Source: Paraburkholderia sp. UYCP14C (GTDB lineage: Bacteria; Pseudomonadota; Gammaproteobacteria; Burkholderiales; Burkholderiaceae). From it: a stretch of 64,000 nucleotides of DNA. The position numbers and the translations under genes are program-made. Positions 1 to 7,912 of the stretch are shown here, in pieces (position 1 is the stretch's first letter; every line of letters begins with the position of its first letter). The DNA is taken from positions 1 through 64,000 of the forward strand of contig NZ_SELS01000023.1 in assembly GCF_004197395.1 (NCBI RefSeq), written 5' to 3'. A model generated the notes under the pieces. The model ran no database searches and was not told the DNA's origin. It saw nothing but the letters and a program-made list of their open reading frames with translations.

Positions 1-145
1 CCGACGCATAATCCGCTCGTCCTGCCTGGGGGAATTTAGCCGCCCGCAAGTGGAGGAGTTTGAACTGCCCATCGGGGATCGTCAGCATTGATTTCAGCAC
101 ACGGCCGCCCGACGACGAAACTTGAACGTCGGACGGGTTCGTCAT
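1..145 (-). CDS. Partial hypothetical protein, runs off left edge
   Basis: An open frame begins at an ATG at 145 and stays open for 48 codons to the window edge. A GGTGGA stretch sits just upstream of the ATG as a possible ribosome binding site. The visible N-terminus starts MTNPSDVQVSS and has no motif I recognise. It lies 54 bases downstream of the recombinase gene on the same strand, so it could be the next gene of the same integrated element. The short visible length means it could also be chance. Confidence 0.4.
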   Translation of the reverse strand, partial: MTNPSDVQVSSSGGRVLKSMLTIPDGQFKLLHLRAAKFPQAGRADYAS

Positions 146-199
146 CTGTCCACCGCCCACTCAACGATGGACCACATTGCCTTGGTGTTCTGGCTACGT

Positions 200-1180
200 T
201 CAGCCGAGCTTCATTGCCAGTTCGCCAGCGTCAATCGATACGTACCGTTGAAGCATGTTGGCGGTTGTGTGACCGGATATGGCGCGAAGTTCCAGAATCG
301 AAAGGCCCTGCTTTGCCAGTCTTGTCAGCGCGTCGTGTCTGAGATCGTGGAATGTGAAGTTGGCGATACCGGCCCGCACCACCGCCCGTTCGTATGCTTG
401 CTTAACCGTTTCCATCGATACAGGGAAGACACGTCCGTCGAGACTGCGCGGTAATGCTTCAAGCATGGTGACGCATGCTGTGGATAGAGGAATCCTTCGC
501 GGCTGCCCGGCCTTTGTCGCCTGTAGGGTCGCCGTGCGGCGTGCCAAATCAACGTCGTCCCATGTCACTGAAAGGATTTCGCCGCGTCGTGCAGCGGTTT
601 CAAGCGCGAATATCACGACGGGCCTGATCCACGGGTTATGGCACTGACCGCAAGCCGAGATAAGGGCAGCCCTTTCTGCTGGCGTCAACACGCGGTCGCG
701 GGCTTTGCCGGATCGTGGCTTCCTGATAAGGCTAACGGGGTTGCTTTGAAGCCGGAAACCCCATTCCCGCATTGCGATGCTGAAAATGTGCCCAAGCAGT
801 TGAAGCTCTCGCAGTGCCGTGCCGGAAGAAACTTCGTGCAGGCGGGCGTCACGCCATGACGCGACCATCTGCGGCGTTATTGCCGAAAGGGCGTGCTTTG
901 CGAGACCGAGTTTCTTGAAGCTTTCAATTCTGTAGGATTCGGCGCGACTTCCGCGTTTTCCGCTACTCACTTCGGTAGCGTACCGGTCGAGGAGTTGCGT
1001 CAACGTCGTTTCACGTTCCTTGAAATCATCAACATATAGTCCCGTGTCGATAAGTCGTTCCTGCTCTCGGGACCACCGTTCCGCGTCTTTTTTAAGGTCA
1101 AAGGTCTTCGTGAGGACCGGGTGGCCTTTCCGCTTCACGATTGCCTGCCAGCGGTCATTACGTTGTCGAATCGTTGCCAT
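200..1180 (-). CDS. Tyrosine recombinase / phage-type integrase
   Basis: Site-specific DNA recombinase of the tyrosine (phage integrase) family, 326 aa from the ATG at 1180. The frame stays open further upstream, but that extension reads antisense through the tRNA-like sequence and is unlikely to be translated. The N-terminal half fits an arm-type and core-binding region. The C-terminal half has the catalytic set: Arg198 in ARRGE, His278 and Arg281 in HDLRH, His304 in SGH, and Tyr313 in QRYV. All the expected residues are present, so the enzyme looks intact. Its position next to a tRNA-like sequence and an Mrr nuclease suggests it belonged to a genomic island or prophage. Confidence 0.9.
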   Translation of the reverse strand: MATIRQRNDRWQAIVKRKGHPVLTKTFDLKKDAERWSREQERLIDTGLYVDDFKERETTLTQLLDRYATEVSSGKRGSRAESYRIESFKKLGLAKHALSAITPQMVASWRDARLHEVSSGTALRELQLLGHIFSIAMREWGFRLQSNPVSLIRKPRSGKARDRVLTPAERAALISACGQCHNPWIRPVVIFALETAARRGEILSVTWDDVDLARRTATLQATKAGQPRRIPLSTACVTMLEALPRSLDGRVFPVSMETVKQAYERAVVRAGIANFTFHDLRHDALTRLAKQGLSILELRAISGHTTANMLQRYVSIDAGELAMKLG

Positions 1181-1263
1181 CACTACTCCAAGGGTGACAG
1201 CAGGGTGACAAACCGGTCTTGCTACGAACGGTGCATGGGGTAACTTACTGATTTTTTTGATGA

Positions 1264-1339
<76 letters not shown>

Positions 1340-1659
1340 ACTTCCTTTAAAACCGGCCACCTAGGCCGGTTTAATCATTTGGAAGTTACCTTCGTTGCCG
1401 TCTGATTTGAAGGCCTTGGTGATATCAGGGTGGCAGACAGTTGCCTGTCTGATTCCGAGGAGATGACGTGGGTTCGTTGCACGGTCAATTCTTCGACGCA
1501 CTTCCGTATCTGGAATCCGCCAAAAATTACAACAACCAGCGGAGAAGGACAATGAATCGCAACGCGAGGATCACATCCAGCGGCGTTGGGAAGAGATGCA
1601 AGGGGGCGCCAGCACTGCTGATGCGAAGTCGGAAACTTAGGCAGCGACGCAACAAGTTA
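1340..1659. other. Intergenic stretch between tRNA-like sequence and mrr
   Basis: This 320-base stretch starts with a 9-bp stem hairpin at 1350-1372 (AAACCGGCC / GGCCGGTTT), described separately. After that I see no convincing gene. Short open frames exist on both strands but lack ribosome binding sites and recognisable sequence. Confidence 0.4.
1350..1380 (+). terminator. Hairpin after the tRNA-like sequence
   Basis: Perfect 9-bp inverted repeat AAACCGGCC / GGCCGGTTT with a 5-base loop, followed by AATCATTT. It sits 10 bases after the tRNA-like sequence on the same strand, where a tRNA terminator would be expected. Confidence 0.5.
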
Positions 1660-2604
1660 CTACGTGACATCCCCTTCAAAGTAATCGGAGTCGATCTTCT
1701 TTAGCTCGTACCGGCTGACGGGCGATACTCCAACGTTGTGATCAACCATCAACCTCGCCAGTTGCTCGCCGCGTACAAGGATAATCTTCGATGAGATTAT
1801 GCTTGCAAACTCTTCGGCCTCCCTCGAGAAATCCGAGGTCGTTATGAAAACCCCCTTGTTTGCCCGTTGTCCTTGAAGAGCACCCGCGAATTTTTGAATT
1901 TCAGGTCGTCCGACTGTTCCTTCCCAGCGCTTGGCTTGAACAAAGATCAGGTCCAAGCCGAGCTTGTCTTCCTTGATGATGCCGTCGATTCCACCGTCTC
2001 CAGTTCGCCCTATCGCACGACCGGCATCTTCACGGGAACCACCGTACCCCATTGCCACCAGAAGATCGATCACCAGTCGTTCAAAGAACACCGGGGTCGA
2101 CAATTTGACTTGGTCTAGCAGTTCCTTTTCAAGGTTATTTCTCAGCCGCTGGTATGCCTGAGCGAGCAGTTCCTCAGGTGTTGAGTCATTGGATTCAGGT
2201 TCGATGGATGGCATACAGGGCGGCGCTGCTGGACTTGTGCCCGCTGAAATCTGCTCGCTTTTTCGCAGCATGAACGCCACAAATTCAGGGTATTGCTTAA
2301 GCGTGGCGTTGTCCAATTGTGAGGGATTCTCGGCCAGCAGCTTTTTTCCGCGTTCCGTGATTTTGAAGTACCCACGTTTTTGAGATTCAATTGTGCCAGC
2401 CTGTTTCAGATAAGTCCTGGCCCAGCCAACCCGATTATCAAAGAGGGAAGCTGTCCCACTGGGTAGCAAGGCATTGCGCTCTTCATCGGTAACCTGGAAT
2501 GCTGTCGCGAGTTCTTCAACTACGTCACGAAAGCGATGTTCTTTACCGTCCGCAGCAATACGTAGTACAGGAAGCATCAGTGTTTGATAGTCGGGAATTG
2601 GCAC
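1660..2604 (-). CDS. mrr: Mrr-family restriction endonuclease
   Basis: Modification-dependent (type IV) restriction endonuclease of the Mrr family, 314 aa, with a GTG start at 2604. Residues 1-95 resemble the Mrr N-terminal winged-helix domain. Residues 165-290 hold the PD-(D/E)XK-like catalytic domain, including G-I-D-G at 205-208 (Asp207) and Q-A-K at 223-225. Mrr proteins cleave DNA carrying foreign methylation. No methyltransferase or second restriction gene is seen beside it. It stands alone downstream of the integrase/tRNA-like region, consistent with cargo of an integrated element. The length is close to that of E. coli Mrr. Confidence 0.85.
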   Translation of the reverse strand: MPIPDYQTLMLPVLRIAADGKEHRFRDVVEELATAFQVTDEERNALLPSGTASLFDNRVGWARTYLKQAGTIESQKRGYFKITERGKKLLAENPSQLDNATLKQYPEFVAFMLRKSEQISAGTSPAAPPCMPSIEPESNDSTPEELLAQAYQRLRNNLEKELLDQVKLSTPVFFERLVIDLLVAMGYGGSREDAGRAIGRTGDGGIDGIIKEDKLGLDLIFVQAKRWEGTVGRPEIQKFAGALQGQRANKGVFITTSDFSREAEEFASIISSKIILVRGEQLARLMVDHNVGVSPVSRYELKKIDSDYFEGDVT

Positions 2605-2639
2605 GATGGTGACTCTGGCATTTGGCTATGCTTCTCATC

Positions 2640-3320
2640 CTACCGGAAGGATTGAGCCGTAGCCGTAACCGTAACCGTAGCCGTAGCCGAGGCAGCGGCG
2701 GCGCCCGACCCCGTAAACGCCAGCCATCCCTCGCACTCCACCCCGACCACCTTAACGAGCGCCGCCACCTCAAACACTCGCTGCCCCTGATTCTCTACCG
2801 CACGCGTTGCTGCCACCTGCTTAACCAGCACCGCATTCTTCTGCGCAATTTTGTCCATCTGAGTGATCGCGAGATTGACCTGTTCGATGCCACGACTCTG
2901 CTCACTCGATATCGCCGCGATCTCCGCCATGATGTCGGTCTCGCGTGCGATGGCGTGCATGACTACGCTCATCGTCCTCCCCGCTTCGCCGACGAGCGCC
3001 GTCGAGGATTCCGTCGAGCGACGTCTCGATCAGCTTCTCGATCTCCTTGGCCGCGCTCCAGCAGCTTTGCGCGAGGCCGCGCAGCTTGCTTGCGCGACTA
3101 CCGCGAAACCGCGTCCCTGCTCGTCGGCGCGCCGCTTCCACGGCCGCGTTCAGCGCGACGATGTTGGGCTGGAGCGCAATGACTTCGACGATGCCCGTGA
3201 TATTCGCAATGTTCGTCGAGCTATCGCTGATGTCCGGTATCGCGCCGACTATCCGGCCGACCGCCGCGCTGCGTTTCCGCGCAACCGACGAGACAATGCT
3301 CGCAGAAAATCGCAGCTTGC
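2640..3320 (-). pseudogene. Decayed methyl-accepting chemotaxis protein, C-terminal signalling part
   Basis: Reading the minus strand from about 3320 to 2640 recovers pieces of the conserved MCP signalling hairpin in more than one frame. They are 'NIVALNAAVEAA', then 'SAAKEIEKLI', then 'AIARETDIMAEIAAISSEQSRG' (split here by position, not contiguous with the first), and 'EQVNLAITQMDKIAQ'. The expected stretch after AAVEAAR is shifted out of frame, so at least one frameshift breaks the gene. No N-terminal sensor or membrane part is present. The C-terminal tail reads alternating Ala-Thr and Val-Thr encoded by a hexanucleotide repeat. Confidence 0.75.
2656..2691. repeat. Hexanucleotide tandem repeat (GCCGTA/ACCGTA), six units
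   Basis: Six consecutive 6-bp units: GCCGTA twice, ACCGTA twice, GCCGTA once and GCCGAG once. It lies at the very 3' end of the decayed chemotaxis receptor and is in frame with it (Ala-Thr / Val-Thr dipeptides). Confidence 0.85.
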
Positions 3321-3564
3321 ACGGCTTTGCGCGTATTTAAATGCGTGACGAATTGCTTTGCCTTCCGACTTAACTCCAGCTCGATCTCAGTGGCCAGCGA
3401 AATCCCTGTGCGGGCACAGCGGTGTTCTACCGACGGACAATATTTTATTCACCCGCCCGGAGCGGGCACGGTTGAGGTAGGCTTACCGAACCCCATCATG
3501 TCCTCCGTTTTGCGCCCGATGGATGCCCTTGCGGCGCGCCTCCTCGGTAGTTCGCTTTCTGCAT

Positions 3565-4563
3565 ATGCGACCAACTCCAGACCCCACCACCCGTGACCTC
3601 CGCGCTGCCCTAAGCGACCTAAACGGCGCCCGCGACTGGATGGCGTCCATCTGCGGCCCCCACGGCCTACAAGTCAGCCACCCGGAGCGCCTGCGCTTCC
3701 ACCAATCCGGCACCATCCTCCGCGCGATGGCAACAACGATCGGCTACGTCGAATACGGCACCGACGTAACTGTAGCGGTGAACGAAAACAGCCCCCTGAA
3801 CTGCTACAGCGTGAGCCTCCCGATAATCGGCGAGCAAGAACTCGCCGCACACGGCAAGAGATGGCTATCGGATCAAGACTGCGGCCTGATCGTCAGTCCC
3901 CAGGAATCGCAAGATCTCACAATCACCGGCAACTGCCGCAAGCTGCACGTAGCGATCCCCCGCTCCGCGCTTCAGCAAGTGCTACAGACGATGCTGCACC
4001 GCCCAGTCGAAGCCCCTCTCGTATTCCAACCCGACATGAATGCGGCCGCCGGCGACCAGGCCTCATGGTGGCGCATGGTCAAATTCCTGGCCGGCGAAAT
4101 GGAGCGCTCCGGACCATCGCTGGGCCAGCTCTACATGTCGACCGAATTCGAACTAACGTTGCTCAAGGGCCTACTGCTGTCGCAGCCGCATAACTACTCA
4201 GAACAGCTAGCCAACGCGTCCGCCCCGACACCCCCGCATTACCTGACCCGCGCCCGACAGTTCATTCACGACAACGCTCGCGAGCCGATCACGCTCGAAG
4301 ACATCGAGCGCGCGTCCGGCGTGTCACGCTTCAAACTGTTCGAAGGTTTCCGCCAATATTTCGGCTGCGCGCCGATCGGATATCTAAAGCGCTACCGGCT
4401 CGAATCCGCACGTCGCGATATTCTCGAAGACCGCTCGGTGCGCAATATCTCGTCGGTGGCGCTGGGCTGGGGGATGTCGCATCTTGGCCGCTTCTCGACC
4501 GAATACAAGGCACTGTTCGGCGAATCACCTTCCGAGACGCTGAAGCGCGCTGCGCGGCGTTAA
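3565..4563 (+). CDS. antR: AraC/XylS-family regulator, probable anthranilate regulator AntR
   Basis: Transcription activator of the AraC/XylS family, 332 aa from the ATG at 3565. A start at 3523 would add 14 residues, and neither has a good ribosome site. The N-terminal two thirds match the AraC-binding-like domain type that senses small aromatic acids. The C-terminal ~100 residues form the double helix-turn-helix region, with 'ITLEDIERASGVSR' and 'GMSHLGRFSTEYKALFGESP'. It is convergent with antC and next to the anthranilate dioxygenase genes. I infer that it activates them with anthranilate as effector. A pair of XylS-like direct repeats lies upstream of antA. Confidence 0.8.
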   Translation: MRPTPDPTTRDLRAALSDLNGARDWMASICGPHGLQVSHPERLRFHQSGTILRAMATTIGYVEYGTDVTVAVNENSPLNCYSVSLPIIGEQELAAHGKRWLSDQDCGLIVSPQESQDLTITGNCRKLHVAIPRSALQQVLQTMLHRPVEAPLVFQPDMNAAAGDQASWWRMVKFLAGEMERSGPSLGQLYMSTEFELTLLKGLLLSQPHNYSEQLANASAPTPPHYLTRARQFIHDNAREPITLEDIERASGVSRFKLFEGFRQYFGCAPIGYLKRYRLESARRDILEDRSVRNISSVALGWGMSHLGRFSTEYKALFGESPSETLKRAARR

Positions 4564-4587
4564 ATCCTCGAAAGAAGCACCCGCGAA

Positions 4588-4627
4588 TAAAAAAATCCCG
4601 TCCTATCGCTCACGCGACGAAACGGGA
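4588..4627 (-). terminator. Terminator of antABC
   Basis: On the minus strand the sequence reads TCCCGT, a loop with an inner TCGC/GCGA stem, then ACGGGA, followed by a run of seven T. It lies about 30 bases after the antC stop codon. It is also just after the antR stop on the other strand and could serve both. Confidence 0.75.
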
Positions 4628-4656
4628 CCAACAGAGACCTGCCTGCGAAGCACGCT

Positions 4657-5685
4657 TTATCGCGCGTTGCTCTCGCCGAACTTCTCGTAAAACAGCCGGT
4701 AATCCTGAATACCCTGCTCGGTGAGCCAGGTCTTGATCGCCTCGACCATCGGCGGTGGTCCGCACACGTACATGTCGAAGCCGTTCGATTCGAGGAACGA
4801 GCGGTCGAAATGCTCGGGAATCAGCCCGGTCTTTCCCGACCATTCCGGCGCCGGATTCATCACGACCGTCTCGACCGCGAATCCTTCGATACTGGCTTTG
4901 TAGCCGTTGATGCGCTCGGTCTCGCACAGATCGGCCGCATTCGTGACGCCGTAGTACAGATGCACCGGATGCGCGACATTGCGTTTCGCCGAGATGTCGT
5001 CGAGCATCCCGAGGAAGGCGGAAAGCCCCGTGCCACCCGCGACCAGCACGAGCGGGCGCTCGACCTGACGCAGATAGAACGCGCCGAGCGGCGCTTCGAA
5101 CTCGATCGTATCGCCGACCTTGCAGCGCTCGCGCAGATAGTTGCTCATTGCGCCGTTGGGCAGCAGACGGATCAGGAATTGCAGCTCGTTGCGCGCGTTC
5201 GGGTGATTCGCGAACGAGTAGGAGCGCCAGTCTTCGGTGCCCGGCACTTTCACGCGCGCATACTGGCCCGGCAGAAAATCAAGCTGACGGGCATGTGCGC
5301 TCGCATCGACGCGCAGAATCGCGGTCGTCTTCGACACCAGCTCCACACCGACCACCTGCGCAGACACGCTGCTCGTGCCGGCACCTTCGAACAGCGTCGA
5401 GTCGAAGTCGAAGTAGAACGACGCATCCGACTTCACACGCGTCTGGCACGACAGGACCTTGCGCTGCGCGAGGTCTTCTTCACTGAGCGTTTCTTCATCG
5501 ACGTAATCGAGCTCGTAGTCGCCCGATTCGCAGCGCCCCTGGCAGGTGCCGCACACGCCTTCGCGGCAGTCGAGCGGAATGTTCACGCCGTTCTTCAGCG
5601 CCGCGTCGAGCAGCAGCTCGTTCGGGCTCACATCGAAGAACGCGGTCTTGCCATCGGCAAAGTTCAACGCGACTTTATGTTTCAT
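4657..5685 (-). CDS. antC: Anthranilate 1,2-dioxygenase electron transfer component
   Basis: Reductase that passes electrons from NADH through FAD and a 2Fe-2S centre to the oxygenase AntAB, 342 aa. The N-terminal ferredoxin domain has Cys40, Cys45, Cys48 and Cys80 in the plant-type arrangement. An FAD-binding segment 'RSYSFAN' follows at about 153-159. The NAD-binding domain carries 'GGTGLSAF' and a C-terminal 'CGPPPMVEA'. The start at 5685 has GGGAG upstream, and the gene lies 15 bases after antB. The whole is a class IB ring-hydroxylating dioxygenase reductase. Benzoate dioxygenase BenC is the closest alternative. Confidence 0.9.
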   Translation of the reverse strand: MKHKVALNFADGKTAFFDVSPNELLLDAALKNGVNIPLDCREGVCGTCQGRCESGDYELDYVDEETLSEEDLAQRKVLSCQTRVKSDASFYFDFDSTLFEGAGTSSVSAQVVGVELVSKTTAILRVDASAHARQLDFLPGQYARVKVPGTEDWRSYSFANHPNARNELQFLIRLLPNGAMSNYLRERCKVGDTIEFEAPLGAFYLRQVERPLVLVAGGTGLSAFLGMLDDISAKRNVAHPVHLYYGVTNAADLCETERINGYKASIEGFAVETVVMNPAPEWSGKTGLIPEHFDRSFLESNGFDMYVCGPPPMVEAIKTWLTEQGIQDYRLFYEKFGESNAR

Positions 5686-5700
5686 CGTCGTGCTCCCGGC

Positions 5701-6189
5701 TTACAGATGGTAGAAATCCAGCACCGCGTTGATGTGGTCGTTCAGCAGCAGCACATGCTTGCGCGTGATCTTCCAGCTATCGCCCGACGCTTGCAGGTCG
5801 TACACCGCGCGGCCGTAGAAGTAGTCGGTCGTGCCGTGACGCGTGTACATTGTCGACCAGTTCACGTTCGCTTCGACGCTCGCATCTTCGCGCTCGGTCA
5901 GACGCACGTTGCTGATCTGATGCATCGTGCGCGGCATCGGCGTCGACGCGGCGGACTTGCCGGTCCGCAGGCGGAACACACGGTCTTCGAGTCCGGAGCG
6001 GTCCGAGTAGTAAATCAGCGACATGCCTTGCTTCGGGTCGGTCGTGTACACATGCTCGGAGTCCCACTGGGGCACGTGAAAAACGCTTTGCGGATCGAAC
6101 AGGTCGAGGTATTCGTCCCATTGCTGCTTGTCGCACAGATCAGCCTTCAGATACAGGAACTGCTCGACGGAGTATTGGAGTTGGCTCAT
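5701..6189 (-). CDS. antB: Anthranilate 1,2-dioxygenase small subunit
   Basis: Beta subunit of the ring-hydroxylating oxygenase, 162 aa, with the cone-shaped (NTF2-like) fold typical of these subunits. It starts at the ATG at 6189, overlapping the antA stop codon by four bases (ATGA), so translation is probably coupled. Family features are the N-terminal 'EQFLYLKADLCD' and the C-terminal 'RKHVLLLNDHINAVLDFYHL'. It has no catalytic role of its own in this family. It forms the alpha3beta3 complex with AntA. Confidence 0.88.
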   Translation of the reverse strand: MSQLQYSVEQFLYLKADLCDKQQWDEYLDLFDPQSVFHVPQWDSEHVYTTDPKQGMSLIYYSDRSGLEDRVFRLRTGKSAASTPMPRTMHQISNVRLTEREDASVEANVNWSTMYTRHGTTDYFYGRAVYDLQASGDSWKITRKHVLLLNDHINAVLDFYHL

Positions 6190-7577
6190 GCCTGCTCTCC
6201 CTGCGATTCGATGGATTTGTCGAGACCCTTGAGGATCGTGTCGCGCCACGTGCCGTGCTGGTTCACGTAGAGCCCTTCGTGGGTCAGCTCGGTGCCGGTC
6301 AGGTTCGGCGCGATGCCGAGCAGCGTGGTGTTCGCGGTCGTGCCGCTTTCCCACTTGTGATGACCGCGCGAAATGTCGCTCCAGCGTTCGAGCCGCGCCT
6401 GGAAGCCGCGCTGCTGCTCGCGGAATTCACAGAGGTCGTCGGGGGTGCCCATGCCGGACACGTTGAAGAAGTCTTCGAACTGGCGGATGCGGTTTTCTCG
6501 ATCCTCCGGCGACTCGCCCTTCACGCCAATGCACTGGCTGATAACCTCGGTCTTGTTCCATGCGACCGGCCGCACGATGCGCAGCTGCGAGCTGATCTGA
6601 TCCATGAAGAACAGGCTCGGGTAGACGTTCAGGTTGCGCAGCCGGTGCATCATCCATTCGGCTTTGCCCTGGCCGTAGGCTTCGACGAGACGCGGCATCA
6701 CGCTCGCGTAGCCGGGACGCACTTCGGGGTTCGGCATGTCGCTGAACAGCACGCTGTGGCCATTCTTGAACGCGAACCAGCCGTCGTCGGTTTCGTTGTC
6801 GCCGGCGCCGAGCTTGCTGTAGTCGAGCGTGCCGCCCGGCGTCTCGCCTTTCTTCGCGTTCGACTCGTGGCGGTATTGCACGGTCGCTACGTAGTTGTAG
6901 TGCACGGTGCTCACGTGATAGCCGTCGAGTCCGTTTTCGTTCTGCAGCTTCCAGTTGCCGTCGAACGTGTAGGTCGACTTGCCGGGCAGCACTTCGAGCT
7001 CACCGGTCGGCGATTGCGCGACCATCATGTCGAAGAAGATCCGCGAGTCGCCGAGATAGTCTTCGAGCGTGTCGGTGCCGTCGACGTCGAGGCTCACGAA
7101 CACGAAGCCTTTGTAGCTCGCGATGCGCGCTTTCTTCAGGCCGCGCACCGACTTGTCGAAGTCGTCGCAGTATTCGCCGGGCGCCTTCACCTTCACGAGG
7201 CGGCCGTCGTTCTTGTAGCACCACGCATGGAACGGGCACGTGAAGGTCGACTGGTTGCCCTTGGTCATCCGCGTGAGCGTCGCGCCGCGGTGCTGGCACG
7301 CGTTGATCATCGCGTTCAGGTTGCCGGCGCTGTCGCGCGAGATGATCAGCGGCTGGCGCCCGGCGCGCATCGTCACGAAATCGTTCTTGTTGGCGATTTC
7401 GCTTTCGTGGCACGCATAGATCCAGGCCTTTTCGAAGATGTGCTCCATCTCGAGCGAGAACAGCTCGGGCTCGGTGAACATTTCCCGGGCAATCCGGTAC
7501 ACGCCTTCCGCCGGGCGGAAGTCCAGACAGCCGCTAACGAATTCGCGCCATTCCGAGGCGCTGCGTTTCTCGCTCAT
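6186..7577 (-). CDS. antA: Anthranilate 1,2-dioxygenase large subunit
   Basis: Catalytic alpha subunit, 463 aa, which converts anthranilate to catechol with release of CO2 and ammonia. The Rieske 2Fe-2S centre is formed by Cys94-x-His96 and Cys114-x2-His117. The mononuclear iron site is seen as Asp218, His221 and His226 in 'NGLDGYHVSTVH'. The sequence resembles what I recall of Pseudomonas AntA more than BenA, for example in the 'LDYSKLGAGD' and 'YPSLFFMDQISSQLR' segments. The start at 7577 follows GGAG. First gene of antABC. Catechol degradation genes are not in the window. Confidence 0.9.
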   Translation of the reverse strand: MSEKRSASEWREFVSGCLDFRPAEGVYRIAREMFTEPELFSLEMEHIFEKAWIYACHESEIANKNDFVTMRAGRQPLIISRDSAGNLNAMINACQHRGATLTRMTKGNQSTFTCPFHAWCYKNDGRLVKVKAPGEYCDDFDKSVRGLKKARIASYKGFVFVSLDVDGTDTLEDYLGDSRIFFDMMVAQSPTGELEVLPGKSTYTFDGNWKLQNENGLDGYHVSTVHYNYVATVQYRHESNAKKGETPGGTLDYSKLGAGDNETDDGWFAFKNGHSVLFSDMPNPEVRPGYASVMPRLVEAYGQGKAEWMMHRLRNLNVYPSLFFMDQISSQLRIVRPVAWNKTEVISQCIGVKGESPEDRENRIRQFEDFFNVSGMGTPDDLCEFREQQRGFQARLERWSDISRGHHKWESGTTANTTLLGIAPNLTGTELTHEGLYVNQHGTWRDTILKGLDKSIESQGEQA

Positions 7578-7650
7578 GATGTGTCTCTCTCCTTGTGTCC
7601 AATCGGTTGAACGTGACAGGCTCGATTGAATACCCAAATGACGAGGCCAA

Positions 7651-7701
7651 CTATCCAGCCAATATGCATTTGCTATCCGATTAATTGGGGACGGCTGGAT
7701 A
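7651..7701 (-). promoter_or_regulatory. Candidate AntR operator (XylS-like repeats)
   Basis: On the minus strand, reading toward antA, GGATAG occurs twice 22 bases apart (complements of 7673-7678 and 7651-7656). A third GGATA lies in the opposite orientation at 7697-7701, preceded by TGGC-like sequence. XylS and BenR, relatives of AntR, bind direct repeats of TGCA-N6-GGNTA about 21 bases apart next to the -35. The layout here is similar, about 75 bases from the antA start. Confidence 0.5.
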
Positions 7702-7751
7702 ATCTGGCGATCGGGCGCAAACGCCCGCCGGACGGGGATTCTGGCGCGCCG

Positions 7752-7773
7752 TTTTTGCCCGGAAGGGCAAAAA
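7752..7773. promoter_or_regulatory. Perfect inverted repeat TTTTTGCCC / GGGCAAAAA
   Basis: Nine-base arms around a GGAA tetraloop. With T-runs on one side and A-runs on the other, it could act as a small bidirectional terminator or as a repressor site in the antA / diguanylate cyclase divergent region. Confidence 0.5.
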
Positions 7774-7781
7774 TCTGTCCT

Positions 7782-7795
7782 TGCAAACGTTTGCA
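7782..7795. promoter_or_regulatory. LacI/PurR-type palindrome TGCAAACGTTTGCA
   Basis: Perfect 14-bp palindrome with a central CG, the form bound by LacI/GalR-family repressors (PurR-like). It lies 118 bases upstream of the diguanylate cyclase start and 205 bases from antA. No LacI-family gene adjoins it. The nearest in the window is at 23,153. Confidence 0.5.
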
Positions 7796-7912
7796 GGTGC
7801 GCCAGGTCTGCTACGCTAACGTCTCTCGTAGGTCGCGTCTTTGACGGTTATTGCCGGGACGCGGCCGCTTCTTCACGCGCGACTTGCAGCGCATGTCAGA
7901 ACGAAAAAACGC

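Larger units (their letters stand above)
7578..7912. other. Divergent control region between antA and the diguanylate cyclase gene
   Basis: About 335 bases with no gene. It holds a candidate AntR operator (7651-7701), a perfect hairpin (7752-7773) and a perfect 14-bp palindrome (7782-7795), each listed separately. Confidence 0.6.

Noticed and set aside
4810-7610. Two long plus-strand frames opposite antABC
   Set aside because: Shadow frames. The antABC subunits on the minus strand carry all conserved motifs.
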